Shown here: piece by piece, positions 40,979 to 48,361 of the stretch
How the letters are laid out: each line of letters opens with the position of its first letter
How positions within the stretch are numbered: the stretch's first letter is position 1
Source: Gottfriedia endophytica
GTDB lineage: Bacteria; Bacillota; Bacilli; Bacillales; Bacillaceae_G
DNA length: 64,000 bases
Assembly (NCBI RefSeq): GCF_017814275.1
Contig: NZ_JAGIYQ010000005.1
Location: 298,562-362,561, forward strand
Direction of reading: 5' to 3'
Position numbers and translations under genes: made by a program
Notes under the pieces: model-generated
The model's database searches: none
What the model saw: the letters and a program-made list of their open reading frames with translations, nothing else
What the model was told of the DNA's origin: nothing

Positions 40979-41698
40979 TTAGATCACCAAGCCATTCTTT
41001 ACTGTTGGGTACCAACCATTTATAAATTTTGCAGCAGTTTCAAATTCTTTTCTTGGAATTTTATCGTACTTTGCTACACCAAAATGTCTTTTTAGAGCAC
41101 CATAGATTGCCTGGAAACTAGATTCATATCCTTCATTCCTTAGACCGTAAACTCTTTTTCCTACCATATCTTTAATTTGTTGCTTTTGATGTTCTGTAAT
41201 CCAAACTTCATTGTCTACAACTAACTTTAATTGAATCACTTCTTGTTCTTGTTTTTGTTGCCATTGCTTTATTTGTTTCAATTCATTCATGCTATAAATT
41301 ACAGCATCTTCAATAGTGACAGGTTGCCTATTCATAAATGCCTGTGCTAAAGTGTCTTTGGCTTTTAATTGATATTCAACTAATTTGGTTTGAACATCTT
41401 TATTTTCTATTATGCTTACATTGATTTTCGCTAACCATAAAGGTAAGTAATCCAAATCGATACATAAAATATTTTGAATACCACTGTTTGTTGGGAGTTG
41501 CATTTTTGCAATACCTTGTTGAAGGACCATATCTTCATTCAACTTTCTAGTTTGATTTTGGTATTGCCCATCTGTTAAACCCATTCCAGCACAAATCCAT
41601 TTAACAGCAGCATAGATTTTATTATCATTAGCCTTTACAGTAACAATTTCAGAACCGTTAAAATCAACTACTTTCTGTTCAACTGGTAATAAGTTCAT
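40979..41698 (-). CDS. Phage antirepressor (P22_AR_N plus ORF6C domains)
   Basis: 239 residues. The N-terminal P22_AR_N domain: KIYAAVKWICAGMGLTDGQY, IAKMQLPTNSGIQNILCIDL and DYLPLWLAKINVSI. The C-terminal ORF6C domain: IKDMVGKRVYGLRNEGYESS and IYGALKRHFGVAKYDKIP. Such proteins inactivate the repressor during induction. Confidence 0.9.
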   Translation of the reverse strand: MNLLPVEQKVVDFNGSEIVTVKANDNKIYAAVKWICAGMGLTDGQYQNQTRKLNEDMVLQQGIAKMQLPTNSGIQNILCIDLDYLPLWLAKINVSIIENKDVQTKLVEYQLKAKDTLAQAFMNRQPVTIEDAVIYSMNELKQIKQWQQKQEQEVIQLKLVVDNEVWITEHQKQQIKDMVGKRVYGLRNEGYESSFQAIYGALKRHFGVAKYDKIPRKEFETAAKFINGWYPTVKNGLVI

Positions 41699-41883
41699 GC
41701 TCTCACCTTTTTCTTTTTATTTTTTTCTAGTAAACTAATACCTTCATTCACTAACCCTTCCAACTCGGTAAGAGAAAGTTCATAAAGTTGTCTACCGTCT
41801 GGCATTTTTGTAAATCCTAATTTTAGTAATTTATCAATAATGATATTTTTACGAAACTCAACTGCTTCGTACAAGATTACCAT
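41695..41883 (-). CDS. FbpA-like small protein (Fur-regulated basic protein family)
   Basis: 62 residues. RKNIIIDKLLKLGFTKMPDG, then RQLYELSLTELEGLV is the pattern of the small Bacillus FbpA family, which is otherwise linked to the iron-sparing response. In phages the role is unknown. It overlaps both neighbours. Confidence 0.7.
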   Translation of the reverse strand: MVILYEAVEFRKNIIIDKLLKLGFTKMPDGRQLYELSLTELEGLVNEGISLLEKNKKKKVRA

Positions 41884-42070
41884 ACTCTAAAGAACCTCCC
41901 TTTTTTGAAGCAGCGTATACTTCATCAAATTTTTCACACCATTCTACAAATGCTTTTTTTCTATTTTCACGAGCCAATTTTGATTGTTCACAGTTACATA
42001 CTTTTATTTCCCAAGCTCCGTGAAATACTTCAATTAATATTTTTCCTGTGTTATTGCAGTTAGGGCACAT
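41858..42070 (-). CDS. Zinc-ribbon phage protein
   Basis: 70 residues. MCPNCNNTGKILIEVFHGAW, EIKVCNCEQSKLARENRKK: two cysteine pairs (CPNC and CNC) make a DnaJ-like zinc ribbon. It is placed directly behind the DnaC-like ATPase and is probably part of the same replication unit. Confidence 0.7.
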   Translation of the reverse strand: MCPNCNNTGKILIEVFHGAWEIKVCNCEQSKLARENRKKAFVEWCEKFDEVYAASKKGGSLEYGNLVRSS

Positions 42071-42083
42071 ACAATCACCTCAT

Positions 42084-42995
42084 TTAGCGTTTATAGAGTA
42101 ACTCTTGCAAATCTTCATTTTCTGAACGTGCTAGTTTCTTCCGAATTGATTCTTCTGGCATCGCTACTGGAAATGACATTTTTTCAATACGGCTGCTTAC
42201 ACGCCCTTGTTGATACTTCATGTCCAATTGTTCGATTGTAAGATTACTAGTGAAGATTGTTACCTTTTTATTTTGGAGTCGATAATCTAGTACTCTTGTG
42301 AAAGTTTCTTCAACCCAATCTGTTACTTTTTCTACTCCGATATCATCTAGCACCAATAGGTCAGCAGTCTTTACTGCTTCTAATATTTGCTCCGATTTCA
42401 CTTTTGAATCTGAATTAAATGTCTTTTTAATTTCTTCTAGTAGATCTGATGTGGATGTGTAGTAAAACCTTAGAGGCTTGTCCAACTTATCACTAGTTTT
42501 GACAACTGCATTTAAGACACTTGCAGCCAACCTTGTTTTTCCACTACCTTTAATTTTGCTATAAAAATAAAGTCCTTTACCTTGATTCATCATTTCTTTG
42601 AAGTTTTTCACAAAGTTTACAGTTACAATTTTTGCAGTTTCAGCAACTTTCTTAGCTTGAGGAGTTTGATAAATATCAATCTTAAAAGAATTGATATTAG
42701 CTTTTTTAAACTCTTCCGGGATTTGAGCCGATTTTAATTTCCGTTCAATCTGCTTAACTGCCTTACATTTGCATTCCCTCATGAATTCACGTTTTTCTTC
42801 ATGATCCTTTACAAAAATTAATCCAGTTCCATCGCACTCTTTATACATACAGTCATCAGAAATCGCACTCAATATCTCGAACCTCTCCGTCGATAAGTCC
42901 CTTTGATTCTGCAACCTTTTCGAGTCTTCTAAGTTCTGTTTGATCATTGGATTCTGTTCTGCTATCGCCTGAATGATTAGATTTAGGTCTTGCAT
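42084..42995 (-). CDS. DnaC-like helicase loader ATPase
   Basis: 303 residues, ATG 42995 behind AGGAGG. CDGTG and RECKCKAVKQI form an N-terminal zinc site. The AAA+ core has GLYFYSKIKGSGKTRLAASV (Walker A), ADLLVLDDIGVE (Walker B), TIFTSNLT (sensor 1) and RVSSRIEKM (Arg finger). It loads the replicative helicase onto phage DNA. The first 140 bases overlap the end of the DnaD-like gene. Confidence 0.92.
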   Translation of the reverse strand: MQDLNLIIQAIAEQNPMIKQNLEDSKRLQNQRDLSTERFEILSAISDDCMYKECDGTGLIFVKDHEEKREFMRECKCKAVKQIERKLKSAQIPEEFKKANINSFKIDIYQTPQAKKVAETAKIVTVNFVKNFKEMMNQGKGLYFYSKIKGSGKTRLAASVLNAVVKTSDKLDKPLRFYYTSTSDLLEEIKKTFNSDSKVKSEQILEAVKTADLLVLDDIGVEKVTDWVEETFTRVLDYRLQNKKVTIFTSNLTIEQLDMKYQQGRVSSRIEKMSFPVAMPEESIRKKLARSENEDLQELLYKR

Positions 42996-43794
42996 TTTTA
43001 GCCTCCTCTCTACTTTGCTTTTCAGTGAATCGGTCTAAGATGTATGGTACACAATAACTAAAAGTGCTGATATAATCGCGATTATGTTTCGGTTTATATG
43101 TTTTAAAACGTTCTTCAAGCCAATTAAGGATATCGTCTGTTGAAATACCAGCATTCATTACCTCTTTAATTCCGTTGTAATCATCTGGCTTTAGGTGAAA
43201 TCCTCTTGCCCGAAGCATTATAAATTTATCTGCAATAAGATCAACATTATCGAAATTAGATGTGTGTGCAATTTCGTTACTAGGTAACTTTCCAATTAGG
43301 TCGGTCGTAGGCACCCCGGCACTTTCATCATTTTCGTTTATGCGCGTTTCAGTAGAGGAAATATCTGAAGAACTCTCTGAAGTATTCTCTGTAATAATAG
43401 ATGTGGTCACTTTGTCCAAGCCATCTGGACAATCAGTCCTTGTGGACTGGTCATTCTGTCCAGATGGACTGGTCACTATCGAAAGTTTCTCATAATCAAT
43501 GGTGTACCATTTTGTTTTATCACTTTTCTTCTGATTGAAATTCTTTGAAATAATAATTCCATCAGTTTCTAATGCTGTGATAGTCCTTCTAATTGTTTTA
43601 TTTGACCAAAAAGGAAATTGTGGTTCCCATTCCTCATATGTGTTATAAATCCATTTTCGGCCATTTTTTATATGTTTACTTTTCTTTAACCAATAATGTA
43701 ATTGTTGTAGAATAATAGATTTATTTAATCCTATACAAGTAGCTAATGATGGGATGATCACGAGTGGATTTTCATCCAGTAACAAATTACTCAA
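42856..43794 (-). CDS. DnaD-like replication initiation protein
   Basis: I choose TTG 43794 behind GGGGAG (312 residues). The N-terminal winged helix (NPLVIIPSLATCIGLNKSII, LQQLHYWLKKSKHIKNGRKW, NKTIRRTITALETDGII) is typical of phage replication initiators. A long S/T-rich linker and a C-terminal DnaB2-like part (YNGIKEVMNAGISTDDILNW) follow. It probably binds the phage origin. Confidence 0.88.
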   Translation of the reverse strand: MSNLLLDENPLVIIPSLATCIGLNKSIILQQLHYWLKKSKHIKNGRKWIYNTYEEWEPQFPFWSNKTIRRTITALETDGIIISKNFNQKKSDKTKWYTIDYEKLSIVTSPSGQNDQSTRTDCPDGLDKVTTSIITENTSESSSDISSTETRINENDESAGVPTTDLIGKLPSNEIAHTSNFDNVDLIADKFIMLRARGFHLKPDDYNGIKEVMNAGISTDDILNWLEERFKTYKPKHNRDYISTFSYCVPYILDRFTEKQSREEAKNARPKSNHSGDSRTESNDQTELRRLEKVAESKGLIDGEVRDIECDF

Positions 43795-43875
43795 TGAGAT
43801 TCTCCCCTTTTTATTTATTTTTTTTATGAACAGCTTGTCCACTCTTAAAATTTTTTGTATAATTAAATTAGGTTA

Positions 43876-44097
43876 TTAGCCGTTTGCGATTATGCAACGG
43901 TTATTTTTTTGTCTATTTTTAAGTGCTGCTAAAATTATTATTTGACGGATACGAATACTTCTTTTCATTAATTGATAGATTTCCAAAAGTGTTTTTTCTT
44001 GAGTGCAGTTAATTCTTTGTTCAATTTGCTTTTCAATTTTCACTAATTTTTTATAATCAGAATGATTCGGATTGTTATAATCAACGTACATTCCCAC
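43876..44097 (-). CDS. Small hypothetical phage protein
   Basis: 73 residues, helical and basic (SDYKKLVKIEKQIEQRINCT, RSIRIRQIIILAALKNRQKN). No family recognised. It is the second gene of the early operon behind the XRE-type regulator. Confidence 0.55.
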   Translation of the reverse strand: MGMYVDYNNPNHSDYKKLVKIEKQIEQRINCTQEKTLLEIYQLMKRSIRIRQIIILAALKNRQKNNRCIIANG

Positions 44098-44103
44098 GCT
44101 AAT

Positions 44104-44616
44104 TCACCTCACATATCCATTACTTTTTAATTTCATGTATTGTTTTTTCCACATGGTGGACCATGAGAAATTATATTCATCGCAATAAACTGCTACATAG
44201 TGATTAAGTGCGATAATTGCATCGATTGCTTCTAACAGTGATTTTTCTATTTCTTGAATTTCTTCATCTTTTAGGAATCCAGGCTTCTTAAGTGATGATA
44301 TTTTTTGAATAGCTTCAATAGCTTCTTTAGCTTCTTCTATAGTTTTGTGTTGTACTGTTGTTCTGTGTAAATCAACAGCCTCGCCATCCAAAACTGGGAC
44401 CCAAGCTCCGTTAGCATCTTCCCTTGCGATTTGCATTGCTAACCATGGGTCATCTAATGTTTCCATTGACCGTTTTTTTATGTCGTTTGGAACAGTCCTC
44501 TTATCTTTTTCATATTTTGCAACTGATTCACGGCTCACCAAAAGTTCTTCTGATAATTCTTGTTGTGTTAATTCCTTTTTCACTCGAGCCTTTGCTAATT
44601 CTCTACCGAGTGTCAT
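44104..44616 (-). CDS. XRE-family transcriptional regulator
   Basis: ATG 44616 stands behind AAAGG (170 residues). The N-terminal HTH (MTLGRELAKARVKKELTQQE, LSEELLVSRESVAKYEKDKR) is complete. The C-terminal 100 residues are helical (IEEAKEAIEAIQKISSLKKP, EIEKSLLEAIDAIIALNHYV) and may bind partners. It probably controls early genes. Confidence 0.85.
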   Translation of the reverse strand: MTLGRELAKARVKKELTQQELSEELLVSRESVAKYEKDKRTVPNDIKKRSMETLDDPWLAMQIAREDANGAWVPVLDGEAVDLHRTTVQHKTIEEAKEAIEAIQKISSLKKPGFLKDEEIQEIEKSLLEAIDAIIALNHYVAVYCDEYNFSWSTMWKKQYMKLKSNGYVR

Positions 44617-44677
44617 TTCCGCATTCCTTTCTTGTACCATTTAGTTACTTATTTGGTACATTGCTATTTTGTATAAT

Positions 44678-44854
44678 TTATTTAGATTCATTACTAACTG
44701 TGTAACATGCATCAATTGCATCAATCATGTTTAGAATAATTGGATTATTATCTTCATATTGTTCCTGGAACCAATCTTTTTGTTCTTGATCAGTCATGTT
44801 AGCAAGTGGAGAATGAATAATTACAGATGTATTACCAAATTTGTATTCTTTCAT
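44678..44854 (-). CDS. Small acidic phage protein
   Basis: The start is ATG 44854 behind GAGGGGGAA (58 residues). MKEYKFGNTSVIIHSPLANM, then TDQEQKDWFQEQYEDNNPII matches a short family seen in early regions of Bacillus phages. Function unknown. Confidence 0.65.
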   Translation of the reverse strand: MKEYKFGNTSVIIHSPLANMTDQEQKDWFQEQYEDNNPIILNMIDAIDACYTVSNESK

Positions 44855-44949
44855 GTCTATCTTCCCCCTCATAACATGTTTATGAGGTTCAGAAGGTAGG
44901 ACAACCTGATTTAAAAGTGACAAATTTTACACCTCTTTTCCTTTTGAAA

Positions 44950-45180
44950 TCAATTTGCTATTTTAGCAAATGATGGGTATAAAAATAACTCATTTAGAGT
45001 ACAATTTAACTTAGAACAGATAATTGGTAATTGATTTGCTTTAAAATCACATACACCTTTTTCATAATTAAAATAGGTAGATGCATTTTTATATCCTAGT
45101 TCATCAGCCATTTCTTCTAAAGTAAAGCCTAATCTAAGCCTTCTTTCTTTGATGAACTCAAGATTTAATTTGTTTTCCAA
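44950..45180 (-). CDS. Cro-like repressor
   Basis: 76 residues with a complete HTH_3 (KERRLRLGFTLEEMADELGY, KNASTYFNYEKGVCDFKANQ, LPIICSKLNCTLNELFLYP). It is divergent from the CI-like gene with operators between them. Its last codons contain a further copy of the operator sequence (44954-44970), which may let it limit transcription into the early operon. Confidence 0.88.
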   Translation of the reverse strand: MENKLNLEFIKERRLRLGFTLEEMADELGYKNASTYFNYEKGVCDFKANQLPIICSKLNCTLNELFLYPSFAKIAN

Positions 45181-45198
45181 TGTGTCACCCCTTTTCTA

Positions 45199-45301
45199 TT
45201 TGCTAAATTAGCAAACCTTATATATTTATAATAATTTGCAGATTTAGCAAAGTCAATATTTTTTTGTTGATTTAGCAAAAATATTTTTCTGTTTTAGAAA
45301 A
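45199..45301. promoter_or_regulatory. Operator array between the Cro-like and CI-like genes
   Basis: Four 17-base dyads: TTTGCTAAATTAGCAAA (45199), TTTGCAGATTTAGCAAA (45235), TTTGTTGATTTAGCAAA (45263) and TTTTCTGTTTTAGAAAA (45285), and a fifth, TTTGCTATTTTAGCAAA, at 44954 inside the end of the Cro-like gene. Start-to-start spacings in the array are 36, 28 and 22 bases. The graded match to the palindrome suggests graded affinity. Confidence 0.85.
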
Positions 45302-45343
45302 AATGGTAATATAAACTTAAGAAACTATGTGAAGGTGAGTGCC

Positions 45344-45697
45344 TTGGATATTGTTGGAAAAAAAGTTAAAGAATTAAGAGAAAAAAGAGGTTTATCTCAA
45401 CTTGACTTAGCAGAGACTTTGGAGATTAATAACAGTGTACTATCACGTATAGAATCGGGAAAAAGACCCGTTGAAGATGTCTTAGTTATAAAATTTGCGG
45501 ACTTCTTTAATGTTACTTCAGATTATTTATTAGGTAGATCTACTCACCCAGAATTAACTAGAGAGCAAGATATTATAATAAGTAAAAAAACTTATGAACT
45601 AATTGATGCTATAGAGAAATTGCCTCAAGAAGTTAGAGAAACAATCGAAAAATCTGTATATCTATATTCAGAACTTTCAAAGAAACACAAAAATTAG
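45344..45697 (+). CDS. CI-like prophage repressor
   Basis: I choose TTG 45344 behind GAAGGTGAG (117 residues). HTH: IVGKKVKELREKRGLSQLDL, AETLEINNSVLSRIESGKRP, ADFFNVTSDYLLGRSTHP. A short C-terminal helical part replaces the usual peptidase domain, so it is not a LexA-type self-cleaving repressor. Release probably depends on the antirepressor or another factor. Confidence 0.88.
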   Translation: MDIVGKKVKELREKRGLSQLDLAETLEINNSVLSRIESGKRPVEDVLVIKFADFFNVTSDYLLGRSTHPELTREQDIIISKKTYELIDAIEKLPQEVRETIEKSVYLYSELSKKHKN

Positions 45698-45727
45698 AAC
45701 CCCTTTATCATCATGATATAAAGGGGT
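45698..45727. terminator. Terminator of the CI-like gene (and end of the small opposite gene)
   Basis: AACCCCTTTAT, an 8-base loop, ATAAAGGGGTT and then TTCTTTT on the plus strand, directly after the stop. Confidence 0.85.
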
Positions 45728-45851
45728 TTTCTTTTATTTCATTTTCAAATGTGGAAAGTCGTTGGATAACAAGAAGAACATTCGTATCATCATTTATATT
45801 TTCTTTACCTACCATATCGATTAGTAACTGTTTATATTCTTCGTACCCCAC
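45711..45851 (-). CDS. Possible small protein (46 aa)
   Basis: GTG 45851 behind AAGGGGG. The product has GYEEYKQLLIDMVGKENIND, then LLVIQRLSTFENEI. It is acidic and helical, overlaps the repressor terminator, and has no known family. Being small, close to the recombinase and unique to this element, it is one of several candidates for the recombination directionality factor. Confidence 0.4.
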   Translation of the reverse strand: MGYEEYKQLLIDMVGKENINDDTNVLLVIQRLSTFENEIKENPFIS

Positions 45852-45952
45852 CTCAATACCCCCTTGCACTATCTATGTTTAATATTACCAAATATGTATT
45901 AAAGATATCAAGTCAATACAGGAACAAATGTTCTGTTTTTTCTCATGTATTT

Positions 45953-46138
45953 TTAATAAAAGAAAAGAATCATATCAAAATCTAAGATATTGGAAATTCT
46001 TTTAGCTACTTTCCAACTTGGAATTTTTTCTCCTCTTTCTATTTCTCCATAGTAACTAACGGAAATTTCTGCTAACCTTGAAATTTCCTCTCTAGTGTAT
46101 CCGAATTTTAGACGTTTTTCTTTTAACCAGTCTTTCAT
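45953..46138 (-). CDS. Second Cro-like HTH protein
   Basis: 61 residues: KDWLKEKRLKFGYTREEISR, LAEISVSYYGEIERGEKIPS, a complete HTH_3. It starts behind GGTGGGC. It is divergent from another XRE gene at 46298, so a second regulatory switch lies next to the recombinase gene. Confidence 0.75.
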   Translation of the reverse strand: MKDWLKEKRLKFGYTREEISRLAEISVSYYGEIERGEKIPSWKVAKRISNILDFDMILFFY

Positions 46139-46237
46139 AAGCCCACCGCCAATGAATATGTTCGTTTTATATTCATTATATTACTCAATTCACGTCATGA
46201 ATAGACACTTTTCGGGGAATATATCGAATTTTCTTTT

Positions 46238-46254
46238 TGACGCTCCTAGCGTCA
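46238..46254. promoter_or_regulatory. Palindromic operator of the second switch
   Basis: TGACGCTCCTAGCGTCA has perfect 7-base arms and lies just before a TATAAT (46257-46262) that serves the 46298 gene. It is unrelated to the TTTGCTA operators of the first switch. Confidence 0.7.
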
Positions 46255-46297
46255 TTTATAATATATGTATATTTCATTTATGAAAGAGGTGTGTGTC

Positions 46298-46621
46298 TTG
46301 TTTAGGATTAGAATTGTAGAATTAAGGAATGCTAATAATCTTACTCAACAAGATGTAGCCGATGCGCTAAATATGCCACGCACTACTTATGCTGGATATG
46401 AAAATACTGATAAAGAGCCTGATTATGATACATTAGTGAAGATTGCTAATTTTTATAAAGTAACGACTGACTACCTATTAGGAAACGAAGACAATACTAA
46501 TTTTATTCCACCTGAACTACTAGTTTATGTCAACGATGTTCATCCATCTTTGCAGAGAAAGTTTTGGGATGAAGTTACCGAATTTGCAAAATACATAAGC
46601 AATAAATATTCAAGTAAATAA
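46298..46621 (+). CDS. Second XRE-family repressor
   Basis: I choose TTG 46298 behind AAAGAGGTG (107 residues). HTH: RIRIVELRNANNLTQQDVAD, ALNMPRTTYAGYENTDKEPD, ANFYKVTTDYLLGNED. The C-terminal tail (VNDVHPSLQRKFWDEVTEFA) is short. It lies upstream of the recombinase gene on the same strand, with a terminator and promoter between them. Confidence 0.85.
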   Translation: MFRIRIVELRNANNLTQQDVADALNMPRTTYAGYENTDKEPDYDTLVKIANFYKVTTDYLLGNEDNTNFIPPELLVYVNDVHPSLQRKFWDEVTEFAKYISNKYSSK

Positions 46622-46628
46622 TATTGTA

Positions 46629-46655
46629 AAAGACTTGTCATAAAGACAGGTCTTT
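46629..46655 (+). terminator. Terminator between the second repressor and the recombinase
   Basis: AAGACTTGTC, five bases, GACAGGTCTT, then a T-run. Confidence 0.85.
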
Positions 46656-46673
46656 TTTTGTACCAATTTACAT

Positions 46674-46702
46674 TTGAACTTTTTTTTAACATAGTGTATA
46701 TT
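46674..46702 (+). promoter_or_regulatory. Sigma-A-type promoter of the serine recombinase
   Basis: TTGAAC, 17 bases, TATATT, 34 bases before the GTG start. A good match to the vegetative consensus, so the recombinase can be made outside sporulation. Confidence 0.7.
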
Positions 46703-46735
46703 CAACTCAACTTATTAATAGGAGATGATATAACC

Positions 46736-48310
46736 GTGAGTTACAGACCACTTAATCTAGATGTCTATATTTACTTACGTAAGTCACGTAAAGATCAAGA
46801 ACAAGAACGAAAAGCAATATCTCTAGGTGAAAATTATGACACTTTAGAAAGACATAGAAAGCGATTATTAGAAATTGCAAAAAATGAATCTCATAATATT
46901 ATTGAAATTTTTGAAGAGGTAACAACTGGAGAGAATATAATAGAACGTCCTATGATGCAGCAGTTGTTACGAAACGTTGAGTCAGGAAAAGTGGATGCTG
47001 TATTGGTTATAGATATTGACCGTCTTGGCCGTGGTGATATGTTAGATTCTGGATTAATTGATAGATCATTCAGAGAATCAGATACATTGATAATTACTCA
47101 AACTGAAGTTTTTGATCCATCAGAAGAAAGCTGGGAACTTATTTTTGGAGTAAAATCATTGCTATCAAGACAAGAATTAAAAGCGATAACAAGACGTATG
47201 CAAAATGGTAGGGTCGACTCTATTAAAGAGGGTAAACATATTGGTAAAAAGCCTCCATTTGGATATATACGAACTAATGAATTAAAATTAGTTAAGGATC
47301 CTGAAACATATTGGGTAGTTGAAAGAATTTTTGAAATGATGGTCAATGGTTTTGGAAGGGTAAGAATTGCTAAAGAATTAGAAAAACTCGGTATTAATCC
47401 ACCGGATCCTAATCAACCAAAGAGGAAAGTCTCAACTGGTTGGCGTCCATCGACTATTTCGGAAATCTTAAAAAATGAAGTGTATATTGGGAATTTAGTG
47501 TGGAAAAGAACTCGTTATATTAAGCGAAATGGAAAATATAAACGAATAGATATGCCGAGGGAAGAATGGATTATCAATGAGGGTACACATGAGCCAATTG
47601 TGGCTAAAGAATTGTTTAAAGCTGCTAATTCAATTCATAGTGGTAGGCATACACCTAAAACTAAAGAAGGTTCTGGATTAGTTAATCCACTTGCTGGCCT
47701 AGTTAGTTGTCAAGTTTGTGGACATGCAATGATTTATCAACTTAGAAAAGATAGAAAAATACCAATTTTAGTTTGTAATTATGCTGGATGTCGTGGTATC
47801 CAAAGAACTGTACGTTTTCCATTAGTGCAAGATCGTATACTACAAAGTTTAAATATCATTTTAAAAGAGATTGAGACCAAACAATCTAAAAAGAAAAATT
47901 CACAAGTACAATCTATGATAGAAAGTAAGCTTAAAGCTTATGAATTAAAAAAGAAAGAATTAGAAGAATTAGAAACTCAGCGAAATAATGCACATGATTT
48001 TCTTGAAAAAGGAATCTATTCTATTGAGATATTTCAAGAACGACACAAAGTTATTTCGGAAAAAATCAATTCTATTAGTGACGAGATTCAAGCACTGGAA
48101 ACTGAGATTGAAAGTGATAAAATTAAATTAAAAAATGTAGTAGAATTTGTTCCAAAGATTAAAAATGTAATTTCTGCTTACAACTCAACTGATGATATAG
48201 AAACGAAAAATCGCCTTCTCAAGTCAGTTCTTGAGAAAGCGACCTTACTTCGAACAAAAGATATGATTGAACCAGATGATTTTCAATTGCAAATATACCC
48301 TAAATTTTAG
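46736..48310 (+). CDS. Large serine recombinase (phage integrase/excisionase)
   Basis: I choose GTG 46736 behind AGGAGATG rather than ATG 46658 (524 residues). The resolvase domain begins [20 protein letters not shown], with the catalytic Ser in YLRKSRKD, then [20 protein letters not shown] and DRLGRGD. The recombinase domain has [20 protein letters not shown] and [20 protein letters not shown] zinc ribbon follows ([14 protein letters not shown]), then a coiled coil to about residue 480. It should insert and excise the prophage at the yhbH site. The gene ends 43 bases before the right attachment core, the usual place for such enzymes. Its 3' end is overlapped, antisense, by the chimeric tail of the split yhbH frame. 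Confidence 0.95.
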   Translation: MSYRPLNLDVYIYLRKSRKDQEQERKAISLGENYDTLERHRKRLLEIAKNESHNIIEIFEEVTTGENIIERPMMQQLLRNVESGKVDAVLVIDIDRLGRGDMLDSGLIDRSFRESDTLIITQTEVFDPSEESWELIFGVKSLLSRQELKAITRRMQNGRVDSIKEGKHIGKKPPFGYIRTNELKLVKDPETYWVVERIFEMMVNGFGRVRIAKELEKLGINPPDPNQPKRKVSTGWRPSTISEILKNEVYIGNLVWKRTRYIKRNGKYKRIDMPREEWIINEGTHEPIVAKELFKAANSIHSGRHTPKTKEGSGLVNPLAGLVSCQVCGHAMIYQLRKDRKIPILVCNYAGCRGIQRTVRFPLVQDRILQSLNIILKEIETKQSKKKNSQVQSMIESKLKAYELKKKELEELETQRNNAHDFLEKGIYSIEIFQERHKVISEKINSISDEIQALETEIESDKIKLKNVVEFVPKIKNVISAYNSTDDIETKNRLLKSVLEKATLLRTKDMIEPDDFQLQIYPKF

Positions 48311-48330
48311 TGCGTTAATAAAGACGCACT
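48309..48330 (+). terminator. Terminator of the recombinase gene
   Basis: AGTGCGT, eight bases, ACGCACT, then TTTTTT, beginning in the stop codon. Confidence 0.85.
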
Positions 48331-48353
48331 TTTTTCGGTTATATGATTGCATG

Positions 48354-48361
48354 TTGTATTG
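48354..48361. other. Right attachment core of the prophage (TTGTATTG)
   Basis: Same 8-base word as at 12268-12275. On the phage side stands GGTTATATGATTGCATG (48338-48354), on the host side the yhbH codons for EVNQY. Confidence 0.85.

Larger units (their letters stand above)
12268..48353. mobile_element. Prophage of about 36.1 kb integrated in yhbH
   Basis: Bounded by TTGTATTG at both ends. It contains all modules of a temperate contractile-tailed phage: large serine recombinase, two repressor regions, replication (DnaD, DnaC), late regulator (ArpU), terminase and HNH, HK97-type head, PBSX-like tail, holin and amidase, plus a ParM/ParR partition module. I found no frameshift or stop in any structural gene, so it looks intact. 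The host gene it splits is a sporulation gene. Confidence 0.93.

Noticed and set aside
12268..48353. Defective PBSX-like tailocin instead of a phage
   Set aside because: The head, portal, terminase, replication and integration genes are all present and open, unlike a tail-only particle locus.
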